Shown: positions 1-9,435 of the stretch, piece after piece
How the letters are laid out: each line of letters starts with the position of its first letter
Numbering within the stretch: position 1 is the stretch's first letter
NCBI GenBank assembly: GCA_020848995.1
Contig: JADLHA010000044.1
Span: forward strand, 1 to 64,000
Length of the DNA: 64,000 bases
Direction of reading: 5' to 3'
From: Saprospiraceae bacterium
Lineage (GTDB): Bacteria > Bacteroidota > Bacteroidia > Chitinophagales > Saprospiraceae
Program-made: the position numbers and the translations under genes
Notes under the pieces: generated by a model
Told to the model about the DNA's origin: nothing
What the model saw: the letters and a program-made list of their open reading frames with translations, nothing else
Databases searched by the model: none

Positions 1-210
<210 letters not shown>

Positions 211-337
211 TAACTTCCTTTTTTTTATCTTCTGCTCTTTCCTCTTCCAACCTTTTTTTAAGAACATTTTCCAAATTGCGCTCTCCAGCCAATGGGCTGC
301 GTCGCTTAAAGAAATATTCCCTACGGGAATCCAAGTT

Positions 338-446
<109 letters not shown>

Positions 447-455
447 GTTTTTTTT

Positions 456-489
456 AAAAAAGCCCTGCACCTAGTGCCAGGGCTTTTTT
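456..489 (+). terminator. Intrinsic terminator of the rRNA operon
   Basis: AAAAAAGCCCTG, a short loop, then CAGGGCTTTTTT ending in a T run. It starts about ten bases after the 5S sequence and fits a Rho-independent terminator. Confidence 0.85.
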
Positions 490-887
490 GTTTTAGCGAT
501 CCCTCCTCCAAGGCCTCAAACGACCAATCAGCCGGCAACCTGAATGTGCCATGCGACACCGGCCTCCCCTAATTCATAATTCATCCCATTCAACGCTCGT
601 ACCGCGATCGTCCTGATCCGGATTCCTGATCCTGAATTTCTTAAGATAGCTTATTGTAAAACTTACATTTGTTAGTATGATTGAGAAAATGAGCTATGGC
701 TCTGTTTCCAACCCACATCCCGCAAGAAAAACTATGACGCTTTGCCAATTGCCATCTTCAGGCTACCGGATACGCTCTTATGAACTGGCTTAGAACCCTT
801 TCGTTGTATCAGCCACTGAACGTGCTGGATACCTGGCCGGAAGAGCGACGATGACCATCATATTTGATAGAATACACTATGGGCGCC
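490..887. other. Intergenic region, no convincing gene
   Basis: About 400 bases between the rRNA terminator and the end of the glycosyltransferase gene. A TACATTTG box (664-671) resembles a Bacteroidota -7 element and is followed by a 38-codon frame (677-793), but there is no TTG at the expected spacing and the peptide resembles nothing known to me. No tRNA or repeat was recognised. Confidence 0.5.
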
Positions 888-1904
888 TTACGACCTCACT
901 ACCTGCAACGGACGCAACAAGGCTTCCGTCGAAATAGAGGTCGCACAACGGAAATGACCCTCGGGGCAACTCTTTCTTCCATGGAGTCCGCAGGGGCGGC
1001 AGGGCAACTGCTCTTCCGTCTGAACGACAAACGAGCGTTCGGACAATGGCCCAAATCCAAATGACGGTACAGTGCTGCAAAAAACCGCACTCACCGGCGC
1101 GTTGACTGCGGAAGCCATGTGCAATGGCGCTGAATCGTTTGCGTAGTTCATCACCGCCCGTTGCATCACGGCTGCCGATGGACCAATGCCGAGCTGCCCG
1201 CACAGATTGTAAAACGGCTGTCCGTCGCGCAACTGCTGAAGTTCTGACCGTATGCGTTCACCCAATAAGCGATCAGAGGCAGAGCCCAGAATCACGATCG
1301 CAAGGCCGTTGGGCAGGTGAGCAAGCATCTGCACCCACTGAACTGCCGGAAGCTGCTTGGTAAACCAGACCGAAGCAGGTGACACCGTTATGTATGGACC
1401 GCTAAAGCCCAGACTGGCGGTAAGCTGCGCGGGATCAGAGGGGTACAACTTTGGCAAGCCAAACTGAACACCAACCTGTGATTGGATTAAACGGTGGTTG
1501 CGCTCTACCTCATGCAGACCGTCCGCTCCACCAATGACGTGTTCCACAGCCTCCGAAAAGAAGAAGGAAAGAGGATTCTTTTTGAATCCAACCGTATGGT
1601 GCGCACCTGAGAGCACCGCAATCCATCCGGTGGCTGCAAAGCGTTGCAGGTTGAAAACCTGGTCATAGCGCTGCCTGCGAACCTCCCGGATGATTCGAAT
1701 CAGGCCCGGGAATTTGCCCCGTTGCTTGTTCCAAACCAATACTTTTCTCAAGTGAGGATTTCCTGCCAGCACGCCCTCGTTCCCCCGCCGCAATAGGAAA
1801 TCTACCTCATCGTCAGGGAAGGCCTGCTTCCACCGTTCGACGAGCCCCGTGGCAAGGATGACGTCTCCAAGAAAAGCGGTTTGAATGAACAATACTCGGG
1901 CCAT
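888..1904 (-). CDS. Glycosyltransferase family 9 (heptosyltransferase-like)
   Basis: A 338-residue GT-B type glycosyltransferase resembling ADP-heptose:LPS heptosyltransferases (WaaF/RfaF), which add sugars to the LPS core on the inner face of the membrane. Visible signs are the N-terminal Rossmann start MARVLFIQTAFLGDVILATG, the NDSAPLHMASA block near residue 255 that matches the donor-binding NDSGPMH motif of the family, and a C-terminal cluster CRPCGLHGRKSCP...HFRC that recurs in Bacteroidota members. The frame extends three codons further to a TTG at 1913, but that TTG lies inside a -7 promoter box, so the ATG at 1904 is preferred. It is transcribed toward the rRNA operon and stands alone. 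The exact sugar and acceptor cannot be told from sequence. Confidence 0.88.
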   Translation of the reverse strand: MARVLFIQTAFLGDVILATGLVERWKQAFPDDEVDFLLRRGNEGVLAGNPHLRKVLVWNKQRGKFPGLIRIIREVRRQRYDQVFNLQRFAATGWIAVLSGAHHTVGFKKNPLSFFFSEAVEHVIGGADGLHEVERNHRLIQSQVGVQFGLPKLYPSDPAQLTASLGFSGPYITVSPASVWFTKQLPAVQWVQMLAHLPNGLAIVILGSASDRLLGERIRSELQQLRDGQPFYNLCGQLGIGPSAAVMQRAVMNYANDSAPLHMASAVNAPVSAVFCSTVPSFGFGPLSERSFVVQTEEQLPCRPCGLHGRKSCPEGHFRCATSISTEALLRPLQVVRS

Positions 1905-1910
1905 CTCCGG

Positions 1911-1938
1911 CAAAACTACAATAGGAAGAACAGAGCAA
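1911..1938 (-). promoter_or_regulatory. Predicted promoter of the glycosyltransferase gene
   Basis: On the minus strand TTG (1938-1936), 17 bases, then TAGTTTTG (1918-1911), matching the Bacteroidota -33/-7 consensus. The implied start of transcription, 5-7 bases downstream, falls at or beside the ATG at 1904, so the mRNA would be leaderless or nearly so. Confidence 0.5.
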
Positions 1939-1970
1939 ACATCTTGTGGCTGGGTTTGCAGGAATTCTCG

Positions 1971-2066
1971 AAAACCAATAAAATATTATTATATTAAATA
2001 ATGTATAATAAATTAATAAACAAATATTAATAAATATTATAAATATGTTATATGTTGAAAAATAGA
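1971..2066. other. Extremely AT-rich tract
   Basis: Nearly one hundred bases composed almost only of A and T, with many short ATTAATA/AATATTA direct and inverted motifs, between the divergent glycosyltransferase and ahcY genes. It may be an upstream promoter element, a bent DNA segment or a nucleoid-protein site. No gene is visible in it. Confidence 0.6.
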
Positions 2067-2174
2067 AAGGCCCACCTGCCCGGGGGATGAAGCGGTGAAC
2101 TTTTTGCCGGCGATCGCATTATTCAATGGCCTCCAATTGGTTATCAGGGTTTTAAGTAGGAGGCAAACATTTGA

Positions 2175-2182
2175 TACCTTTG
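2175..2182 (+). promoter_or_regulatory. Predicted -7 box of ahcY
   Basis: TACCTTTG matches TAnnTTTG exactly and lies 21 bases before the ahcY ATG. No TTG is found at the ideal distance upstream; the nearest is at 2137. Confidence 0.5.
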
Positions 2183-2203
2183 TAAAAAAAAATATACAAT
2201 TGT

Positions 2204-3517
2204 ATGGAGCAAGTGGCAACTCACCTCAAATTCCGCGTAAAAGACATCGCGTTGGCCGACTGGGGCCGCAAGGAGATCGAACTGGCTGAAGCAGAGATGC
2301 CCGGCCTTATGGCCTTGCGGGCGGAATACGGAAAGTCGCGTCCGCTCCAGGGAGCCCGGATTGCCGGCTGTCTTCACATGACCATACAGACCGCGGTGTT
2401 GATTGAAACCCTCATCGAAATGGGTGCCGAGGTCAGTTGGTCCTCCTGCAATATTTTTTCAACGCAGGACCACGCCGCAGCTGCCATCGCTGCACGAGGC
2501 ATCCCGGTATTTGCCTGGAAGGGAATGACCGGGGAGGAATTTGACTGGTGTATCGAGCAGACCTTATTTGCTTTTGAAGGGGGAATGCCGCTCAACATGA
2601 TCCTCGACGATGGCGGCGACCTGACCAACATGGTGCTGGACCACTTTCCCGAATTGGTTAAGGACATCCGGGGCATTTCAGAGGAAACCACCACGGGGGT
2701 TATGCGGCTCTATGAGCGCATGAAAAACGGAGCCCTTCCCCTTCCGTGCATCAACGTCAACGACTCAGTGACCAAATCCAAGTTTGACAACAAATATGGA
2801 TGTAAGGAATCTTGTGTCGATGCCATACGCAGGGCTACCGACATCATGATGGCTGGAAAAGTCGCCGTGGTAGCCGGTTATGGCGACGTGGGCAAAGGTT
2901 CCGCGGCCTCGCTGAGAGGTGCCGGTTGCCGCGTCATTGTTACGGAGATCGATCCCATCTGTGCGCTTCAGGCTGCAATGGACGGATACCAGGTCATGAA
3001 AATGGAAAACGCCGTTTCCCTGGCCAACATCGTCGTTACAGCTACGGGAAATTGCGACATCCTCTCGGAGAGGCATTTCCGCAAAATGAAAGACAAAACC
3101 ATCGTTTGCAATATCGGGCATTTTGATAACGAGATCGACGTGGCCTGGTTGAACCAACATTATGGCGATACCAAAGTAGAAATCAAACCACAGGTCGATA
3201 AATACACCATAGACGGCAAAGACGTCCTCCTGCTTGCAGAGGGCCGTCTGGTCAACCTGGGCTGCGCTACGGGGCACCCGTCGTTTGTCATGAGCAACTC
3301 GTTTACCAACCAGTGCCTGGCGCAAATTGAGTTATGGCAACATTCTTCCAAATACGACAACAAGGTGTATACCCTGCCAAAAAGTCTCGACGAAAAGGTT
3401 GCGAGACTACACCTTGCTAAGATCGGAGTTGAATTGGAGGAATTAAACGAGAAACAGGCCTCCTATATAGGTGTGCATATTGATGGTCCCTATAAAGGAG
3501 ATCAATACAGGTATTGA
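2204..3517 (+). CDS. ahcY: Adenosylhomocysteinase (SAH hydrolase)
   Basis: A 437-residue S-adenosyl-L-homocysteine hydrolase. It reversibly splits SAH into adenosine and homocysteine using bound NAD, removing the inhibitory product of SAM-dependent methylation in the cytosol. Visible family features are the N-terminal substrate domain with [20 protein letters not shown], the [14 protein letters not shown] active-site stretch, the Rossmann motif [11 protein letters not shown] near residue 223, ATGNCDIL, and the closing YKGDQYRY. Length is normal for the compact bacterial form. Translation starts at an ATG 21 bases after a TACCTTTG promoter box. A strong terminator follows, so it is a single-gene unit. 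metF, another methyl-cycle gene, lies 6 kb away on the other strand. No SAH or SAM riboswitch is recognisable in the short leader. Confidence 0.97.
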   Translation: MEQVATHLKFRVKDIALADWGRKEIELAEAEMPGLMALRAEYGKSRPLQGARIAGCLHMTIQTAVLIETLIEMGAEVSWSSCNIFSTQDHAAAAIAARGIPVFAWKGMTGEEFDWCIEQTLFAFEGGMPLNMILDDGGDLTNMVLDHFPELVKDIRGISEETTTGVMRLYERMKNGALPLPCINVNDSVTKSKFDNKYGCKESCVDAIRRATDIMMAGKVAVVAGYGDVGKGSAASLRGAGCRVIVTEIDPICALQAAMDGYQVMKMENAVSLANIVVTATGNCDILSERHFRKMKDKTIVCNIGHFDNEIDVAWLNQHYGDTKVEIKPQVDKYTIDGKDVLLLAEGRLVNLGCATGHPSFVMSNSFTNQCLAQIELWQHSSKYDNKVYTLPKSLDEKVARLHLAKIGVELEELNEKQASYIGVHIDGPYKGDQYRY

Positions 3518-3572
3518 TACTATCACCTGATGGGCATCAATACGGTACTCATTATTAATATTAAATAGGGAC

Positions 3573-3619
3573 AAATGTCTAAATTTGGAATTAAATTCCG
3601 GATTTAGACATTTTTTTTT
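3573..3619 (+). terminator. Intrinsic terminator after ahcY
   Basis: AAATGTCTAAAT (3573-3584) pairs perfectly with ATTTAGACATTT (3602-3613), the inner bases can pair further (GGAAT/ATTCC), and a run of T follows to 3619. It separates ahcY from the AT-rich block. Confidence 0.9.
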
Positions 3620-3702
3620 GAACCCTGTTCAATTTAAGATCAGGGGGATTAAGCATTTAAAAGGATTATGGTCTTTCTGATGAGTATATAAAATAATAAA
3701 AT

Positions 3703-4707
3703 TTGAATTCAATATTTAAATGCCGGAAATTATTAAGGTTATTATTTGTAATACTTATCATTTCAAATAAGCTAACAATTGTTAGTACTCAGAACAATTT
3801 CCAGAAATTTTTTATTCCGGCAGATTCTTTTCAATCCAATCGCGCTATTCTTGCCGGAAGTTTTACTGCAGCTACCTATTCCATTTTTTCAATCGGTCTG
3901 TACCAGGCATGGTATAAAGAAGAGGGTTTGGGTAAATTTCATTTTTATAATGATCACGGAGAATGGCTGGGAGTTGATAAGGCTGCTCATGTATTCAATG
4001 CTTATTTCCAAAGTGATTTGTGTTTTAAAGGCGCACGCTGGTGTGGATATTCTGACAATTCATCTCTGCTTTGGGCCAATAGCATTGCTCTGCTTTTTCA
4101 ATCTACTATTGAGCTTATGGATGGCTTTGGCAAAAGCTATGGCTTTAGCTGGCCGGACATGGCTTCCAATTTATTAGGGGCGGGATTTTTTACCGGGCAA
4201 CAAGCCATTTGGGGTGAACAAAAGTTCCGGTTAAAATTATCTTCCTGGCCTCAGGTTTATTCTGACCAGTCTCCAAACGAAATGGGTGATCCGGCTTACA
4301 GTTTCAAAGATCGTGCAAGAGAATTGTACGGCACAGGTTTTTTAAACAGTGCACTCAAAGATTACAATGCACAAACTTATTGGTTGTCGTTCAATCCCGA
4401 AAATATATTGAACCAGCGATGGAAGTATTGGCCGGATTGGCTTAACCTGAGTTTTGGTTTTGGTGCCGATGGATTATTTGGTGGTTATTCCAATCAATGG
4501 GTCAAAAACAATATACGCTACAATGCAGATCGTATACCTCGCATAAATGAATACTACCTGTCAATTGATATTGATCTCAGTAGAGTAAAAACAAGAAATC
4601 ATTTTCTGAGGACATTGCTGAGCGTGATCAACATTATCAAAATTCCTGCACCAGCACTCTCAATAAATTCAGGGGGAGAATGGAATGGTCGATTGATTTT
4701 CTTTTGA
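3703..4707 (+). CDS. DUF2279-family envelope protein
   Basis: A 334-residue protein with an N-terminal hydrophobic segment (about residues 8-24, LLRLLFVILIISN) that looks like a signal sequence. Residues about 75-170 resemble DUF2279, a family of predicted periplasmic or membrane proteins: WLGVDKAAHVFNAYF with an invariant-looking His, then SIELMDGF-type and FSWPDMASNLLGAG motifs. The biochemical role of the family is unknown to me. Two stop codons at 3694-3699 limit the 5' end, and no in-frame ATG exists before the conserved part, so TTG at 3703 is the likely start. The gene opens a conspicuously AT-rich block with different codon preference from the flanking housekeeping genes. Confidence 0.75.
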   Translation: MNSIFKCRKLLRLLFVILIISNKLTIVSTQNNFQKFFIPADSFQSNRAILAGSFTAATYSIFSIGLYQAWYKEEGLGKFHFYNDHGEWLGVDKAAHVFNAYFQSDLCFKGARWCGYSDNSSLLWANSIALLFQSTIELMDGFGKSYGFSWPDMASNLLGAGFFTGQQAIWGEQKFRLKLSSWPQVYSDQSPNEMGDPAYSFKDRARELYGTGFLNSALKDYNAQTYWLSFNPENILNQRWKYWPDWLNLSFGFGADGLFGGYSNQWVKNNIRYNADRIPRINEYYLSIDIDLSRVKTRNHFLRTLLSVINIIKIPAPALSINSGGEWNGRLIFF

Positions 4708-4789
4708 TAACTGAGACTGATATTGACCTTCCTCTATCTTGCTTTTGCAACTTCAATTTCTAATTTTTTAAAGATAAATGTTAAAGTAC

Positions 4790-4821
4790 TTGACAACCCA
4801 GGGTTCAGAATCTTATATTTA
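4790..4821 (+). promoter_or_regulatory. Predicted promoter of the interrupted Cys-rich gene
   Basis: TTG (4790-4792), 21 bases, TATATTTA (4814-4821), one base off the TAnnTTTG consensus. The ATG at 4853 lies about 30 bases downstream. Confidence 0.45.
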
Positions 4822-4852
4822 TTTCATTAACTAAGCATATAAATAAATAGTC

Positions 4853-5629
4853 ATGAGATCAAAATTATATTCTGTAAATTTGGGCGGGGGCAAATTAATA
4901 TTTGTCAAAATTACCCTCATGATCTTCATCGCATCTTTTCTGATGAATTGTGATCCCACTGCTGAAAGCAAACACTAACATGAATCTGGAATAATGTTCA
5001 ATTCTCGTGATAGGCCAAATAACGGTCCTGACTTTATTTCTTATAATTGTCTGGGAGACACCATTTATATGGATAGTACGCTAACAATCAATTCTTGTTT
5101 TGAACCACATTGCAATTGTCCTTATGGTTATCAACGTCAAGATTTAGATCCATGTGATTATGATGACATGGGAGACTATAGCCAGGCAGTAGTATGTGAA
5201 TTGAACCGGATTAGTACAAATTGTTCTGTTCCCAGACTTCCAAGCGGATGTAATGAGTTAGAATTGTGTTTTAAAGGAATTGGCGTACCACCTGATCTAT
5301 TGGATGATATTCCAAATTCAAATCCCTGGAAATATTGTTCTGATGCAACAGAATGCGGAGAGTGGATTTGCCCAAGTTCACAAGGTGATGTATATATTCA
5401 TCTTTATTTAAGCGTTGAACATCAAGATGTATTAGTGGATTATGCCTGGGATGTTGCCACGCAAAATGCACCTTCTTGTTCAGTTGGAATTGCAACTCCT
5501 TATGCCGTTTATTTCAAAGTATGCTATGAAGGGAATTACCCTAGAACTTGCTATAATGACGACGAATTTTATTGTGCAAATATGGATATTCGTCTTCATG
5601 TACTTTATAAATGTTGTTCATTAAATTGA
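4853..5629 (+). pseudogene. Cys-rich secreted (lipo)protein gene split by one in-frame TAA
   Basis: An ATG at 4853 begins a signal sequence (VKITLMIFIASFLMNC, a possible though imperfect lipobox) that ends after 41 codons at TAA 4976-4978. The same frame is then open without any other stop to 5629. If the stop is ignored, the product has about 258 residues: a signal peptide followed by a mature part with 18 cysteines (for example CFEPHCNC, TCYN, KCC near the end), typical of a disulfide-stabilised extracellular protein. Starting instead at ATG 4994 gives a 211-residue protein without export signal, which makes little sense for so many cysteines. Possible explanations are a recent nonsense mutation, an assembly error, or stop-codon readthrough. 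I do not recognise the family. A plausible promoter and an adjacent secreted-protein gene suggest it was meant to be exported. Confidence 0.7.
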
Positions 5630-5661
5630 TTCTATTGAAAACCTCCATCATATCACTAAGA

Positions 5662-7899
5662 ATGAAAAGTCTGTTACTAATAATAATTGCAATTGTTTTT
5701 CTCGGTCAGTCAACATTTTCTCAGAAAGTCTGGGAAAGAATGGACAATGAGAAATCCTTTTACGGTGAAGATATTATTTTTTCTAAATTCGGCACGCAAT
5801 ATATCTCGGTATATGGTAGGAATATCATTTTGGCTAAAAATAAAAGCGACAAGAACTGGCATAACCTGAGTTTGAAAGATGATATTGGGTACAAGAGTTG
5901 GGATGACAGTAAATCATTGTTTGTGGATTATAACGATTCTCTTGTACAGTTTTTTTATTCTTTCGGCTTTATATTTCCCCGCAAATATGATGGAGAAAAA
6001 TTTATTACAGATAGTTTGGTTCATACAAAATACGCCGATATTGGAAATCGCGTATTCCATGATTCCAGCGGCAACTATTATTGCATTGATTTTAACAGAA
6101 TTAAAAATTATATTAATCCATATTTTGATTCAAAGGTAATTTTTAACAAGGACAATAAGATCATAGATGTATACTTTTATTCCAATGATAATAATTGTGT
6201 AATCACGCAAAGGCTGAATGGTACTTATGATATATTTAAATTGAATACGATAACCAATTCTGCCCAAATGCGCCTTCAGTTTTATTATAATGGAATGAAG
6301 TCCGGAGTAGTTGCTTGTAAAAATGGAAATGTATTGGTGTCTTCAGTTGATGGATTGATTTTATACCGCGATCGCTCAAGCGTACCTGAATATGTTTTTA
6401 TTGATTCAACAACACTGAATTCTCCCATGATTCAACATTTAGCGCAAACTAAAACAGGTTTAATTATAGTTAAAGCGGCAGACAGGTTTTATTGTTCTTC
6501 GGATTTTGGTGAACAATGGACGCGCTTGTATCAAATGGAGAAGAATTTTCCAAAATCTGAATCCTTAGTGAAAATAGAAATATATGATTCATGTAATGCG
6601 CTCCTATTGACTGAACCATTCTGCGATTTAAAGTACAGAACCTATATTCTGGAGAATAATTCCAATGGATGGCAAACTGTGGATGGAGATATTTCCTCTC
6701 TTTCAATAAATAATCTTACAATTACAAAATCAGGAGTAATTTATGCCAATGTAACGGGAAATTGTGAAGTAGTAGTTTCCAAAGATAATTCAAATAGTTG
6801 GAACCATTTGATGATTGAGGGTGATGGCGTTCGTCAAGTCGTCGAATATTCTAATGATAAGTTATTTGCAATTTCAAATCGAAGTAAACGGTTATTTTAT
6901 TCTGAAAATGATTTTGAGACAACGATAGAATTAAAACCTGAGTTGTTTGGAAAACCGGGACTTATATTTATTTATTTGAAGGCATTGCCTAATAAAGAAC
7001 TGTTTTTAACTTCCGCAATTACCAATCCGGCTACAGGTCAAATATTGGAATATTTTTATTTTAAGTCAAATGATGGAGTTCAATGGAGAGAATTGTCAAA
7101 GAATGTCGGCCAATTTTTATCCGCAGAATTGACCTTTGATCCAAAGAATGGAAAAATTTATTCATTTGTGCCTCTTTCAGAGTACAAAGTAAAAAGTGCT
7201 TTTTGGGGTAATTTGGAACAAAGCATAGAAGAAGATAAAAAATTTGAGCAATTCGGTAAAATTTATTCTATGGTGGCCAATGATAGTGGTAAAGTATTTA
7301 TTAATGCTTATCTGGATAAGAAGCTCAATGTTTATGAGTCCGATGAGAATATGAAGTTTCATCCATTTGGTAATAACATTTATGAAAGGGCAATTATATT
7401 TCCGATGAAAAAATTGCGGAAAAACCATCTTGCATTCATAAGGGGATATGATGGCGCCTTTTTATCAGCTGATGGTGGGAAATCCTGGGAAGACATTAAT
7501 GAGGGATTGAATTTGGACAGCAGACGCGAAGTTGGCATAGTTACGGATCTTTATTTAGATGAGCATGATTTTGGATATGTGTCATTGGATTTCGACGGAT
7601 TATATAGATCTGTTAGACCTTTGGTAAAAAATGAGGTAAGCACAGCCAATAATGGATTAAAGCTTTACTATGACAGTTTCACAAATCGACTTAAATTGGA
7701 TTGTAATAGATGTGCATTTAATTTTGAGGGTGAAATGGTCGTTTATGATATTATGGGCAGGGTAGTAGAAAAATGTTTGATACAGCATGAATATCAATAT
7801 GTTGAAATTGGAAGCACATTAGCATCTGCTCCTTATTTTTATTTGCTTTTAGGAAAGGATAATACCAGAATAAATGGTACTTTTTTTAAGTACTATTGA
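5662..7899 (+). CDS. Secreted BNR/propeller-like protein with T9SS-type C-terminus
   Basis: A 745-residue protein from ATG 5662, which starts a clear signal peptide (MKSLLLIIIAIVFLGQSTFS). The upstream in-frame ATG at 5611 overlaps the previous gene and is less likely. The body contains scattered Asp-box/BNR-like motifs of propeller proteins (SSDFGEQWTRL, SKDNSNSWNHL, SNDGVQWREL, SADGGKSWEDI). The last 80 residues, with YDIMGRVVEK and a beta-rich ending, resemble the type A T9SS sorting domain that is cleaved during export through the outer membrane. It begins 32 bases after the Cys-rich gene and shares its AT-rich composition. The ligand or substrate is unknown. Confidence 0.75.
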   Translation: MKSLLLIIIAIVFLGQSTFSQKVWERMDNEKSFYGEDIIFSKFGTQYISVYGRNIILAKNKSDKNWHNLSLKDDIGYKSWDDSKSLFVDYNDSLVQFFYSFGFIFPRKYDGEKFITDSLVHTKYADIGNRVFHDSSGNYYCIDFNRIKNYINPYFDSKVIFNKDNKIIDVYFYSNDNNCVITQRLNGTYDIFKLNTITNSAQMRLQFYYNGMKSGVVACKNGNVLVSSVDGLILYRDRSSVPEYVFIDSTTLNSPMIQHLAQTKTGLIIVKAADRFYCSSDFGEQWTRLYQMEKNFPKSESLVKIEIYDSCNALLLTEPFCDLKYRTYILENNSNGWQTVDGDISSLSINNLTITKSGVIYANVTGNCEVVVSKDNSNSWNHLMIEGDGVRQVVEYSNDKLFAISNRSKRLFYSENDFETTIELKPELFGKPGLIFIYLKALPNKELFLTSAITNPATGQILEYFYFKSNDGVQWRELSKNVGQFLSAELTFDPKNGKIYSFVPLSEYKVKSAFWGNLEQSIEEDKKFEQFGKIYSMVANDSGKVFINAYLDKKLNVYESDENMKFHPFGNNIYERAIIFPMKKLRKNHLAFIRGYDGAFLSADGGKSWEDINEGLNLDSRREVGIVTDLYLDEHDFGYVSLDFDGLYRSVRPLVKNEVSTANNGLKLYYDSFTNRLKLDCNRCAFNFEGEMVVYDIMGRVVEKCLIQHEYQYVEIGSTLASAPYFYLLLGKDNTRINGTFFKYY

Positions 7900-8130
7900 T
7901 TGAAGTAAAGCAATAATAGAACAAATCTACGGAAGAAATCAAAAGCGGGGATATATAAGTGAATCTATTATTAATCATTAAATTTATAAAGTAGTTTTTA
8001 CTCGTAATAATTATTGTTAGCAGCATTAAACAGATACCTGATTTCTAAATTCTCAATTTTATTTTTATTATCTTGGGCAAATAGGGGAAATGATTTTAAG
8101 ACATTTAAACCGATATATTATGTTCTCACT

Positions 8131-9408
8131 TTATTGAGCTGCTATCACCGTTCCGTTGACTTGTCCAAACCCAATCCGGTAGTGCTCATTTTGTGCATAT
8201 GCGTGCATAGTTACCGAATCCCCGTCCTGAATGAAAGTTCGCGTGCTTCCATCATTCAGCCGAATAGGTTTTGTTCCTTTCCAGGCCAGCTCAAGCATCG
8301 AACCAAAAGAATCTGGAGTCGGACCGGAAATGGTACCAGATGCACAGATATCACCGATTTCCATATTGCAGCCATTGACCGTGTGGTGGGCCAGTTGTTG
8401 CGCCATTGACCAATATAAATATTTCATATTGGATTGGCTAACGATCGTTGCCTCACCGTTCTCCGGAGTGATGCTGACTTCGAGTTGTATATTGTAGTTG
8501 GAGGGTTTATCTGATTTCAGGTATTCCAGTAGGGGTTTTTCCGGAGAAGGACCTGAAACTTTAAAGACCTGCAAGGCATCGAGATCTACCACCCAAGGCG
8601 AAATGCTGGATGCAAAATTTTTTCCAAGAAAAGGTCCGAGGGGCACGTACTCCCATTTCTGAAGGTCTCTTGCTGACCAATCGTTAAAAATCAACAGCCC
8701 GTGGATGTGGTCTTCTGCATCTTTAATAGAAATCGGATGACCGAGTTGATTGCTCTTGCCTATGACAAAGGCCATTTCCAGTTCAAAATCGAGCTGTCTG
8801 CTGGTACCAAATTCCGGTGCTTCACCGTCTTTTAACTGCATTTGACCTTTTGGGCGGACTACGGGTGTTCCTGAAACCACTATGGAAGATGCCCTTCCGT
8901 GGTAGCCGACCGGAAGATGGAGCCAGTTGGGAAGCAGGGCGTTGAGGGGATCTCGGAACATGACCCCAACGTTATAGGCGTGTTCTCGGCTGCTGTAGAA
9001 GTCTGTATAATTGGGGGGCTTAACCGGAAGGCACATCGTTACCGAATTCAGCTCAGACAAGTGCGGCATGCAACCGGAGCGGTAGGTCGATTCATTTTCC
9101 CGTCTTAAAATTTCCGAAAGGTCTTTCCGGAGATTGCGCAGGGTGGACTTGCCTTTTGCCAGCAAGCGGTTCAACGTTTCCTGTTCAAGATCTTCCAAAC
9201 CGAGGTGAGCAGTTTTTAATATGCCTGCTTTGTATAAGCCAAATAAGTCAATTAACGTATTGCCGATGATGCTGCAAGCCCTGGGAGATTGTCCGCTCTT
9301 ACTGTAAATTCCCAATGGCAGGTTCTGTATGGGAAAGTCGCAATCGTCGGAATAGGATATCCATGATTTGAGATCTGGAGGGAGTAAGAGTGCCTGCTGC
9401 ATGAGCAT
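8131..9408 (-). CDS. fahA: Fumarylacetoacetase
   Basis: A 425-residue fumarylacetoacetate hydrolase, the last enzyme of tyrosine/homogentisate degradation, giving fumarate and acetoacetate. The N-terminal domain (to about residue 115) precedes the catalytic FAH fold with PVGYHGRASSIVVSGTP, the metal-ligand segment DFELEMAFVIGK, the GLLIFNDWSARDLQKWEYVP block and the NMKYLYWSMAQQLAHHTVNG region. Length matches the eukaryote-like two-domain enzyme. ATG at 9408 and ATG at 9402 are both possible starts. It follows metF on the same strand after 27 bases, so the two are probably cotranscribed although the pathways differ. No other tyrosine-catabolic gene is in the window. Confidence 0.95.
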   Translation of the reverse strand: MLMQQALLLPPDLKSWISYSDDCDFPIQNLPLGIYSKSGQSPRACSIIGNTLIDLFGLYKAGILKTAHLGLEDLEQETLNRLLAKGKSTLRNLRKDLSEILRRENESTYRSGCMPHLSELNSVTMCLPVKPPNYTDFYSSREHAYNVGVMFRDPLNALLPNWLHLPVGYHGRASSIVVSGTPVVRPKGQMQLKDGEAPEFGTSRQLDFELEMAFVIGKSNQLGHPISIKDAEDHIHGLLIFNDWSARDLQKWEYVPLGPFLGKNFASSISPWVVDLDALQVFKVSGPSPEKPLLEYLKSDKPSNYNIQLEVSITPENGEATIVSQSNMKYLYWSMAQQLAHHTVNGCNMEIGDICASGTISGPTPDSFGSMLELAWKGTKPIRLNDGSTRTFIQDGDSVTMHAYAQNEHYRIGFGQVNGTVIAAQ

Positions 9409-9435
9409 GTAAATAATGAATGAAGTTAGGTTCGG

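Noticed and set aside
677..793. 38-codon frame behind a TACATTTG box after the rRNA operon
   Set aside because: The box lacks a TTG at the correct distance, the peptide resembles nothing, and a frame of this length is expected by chance.
864..1363. Plus-strand frames over the glycosyltransferase gene
   Set aside because: They are shadows of the conserved minus-strand gene and give low-complexity, Arg/Ser-rich peptides without homology signs.
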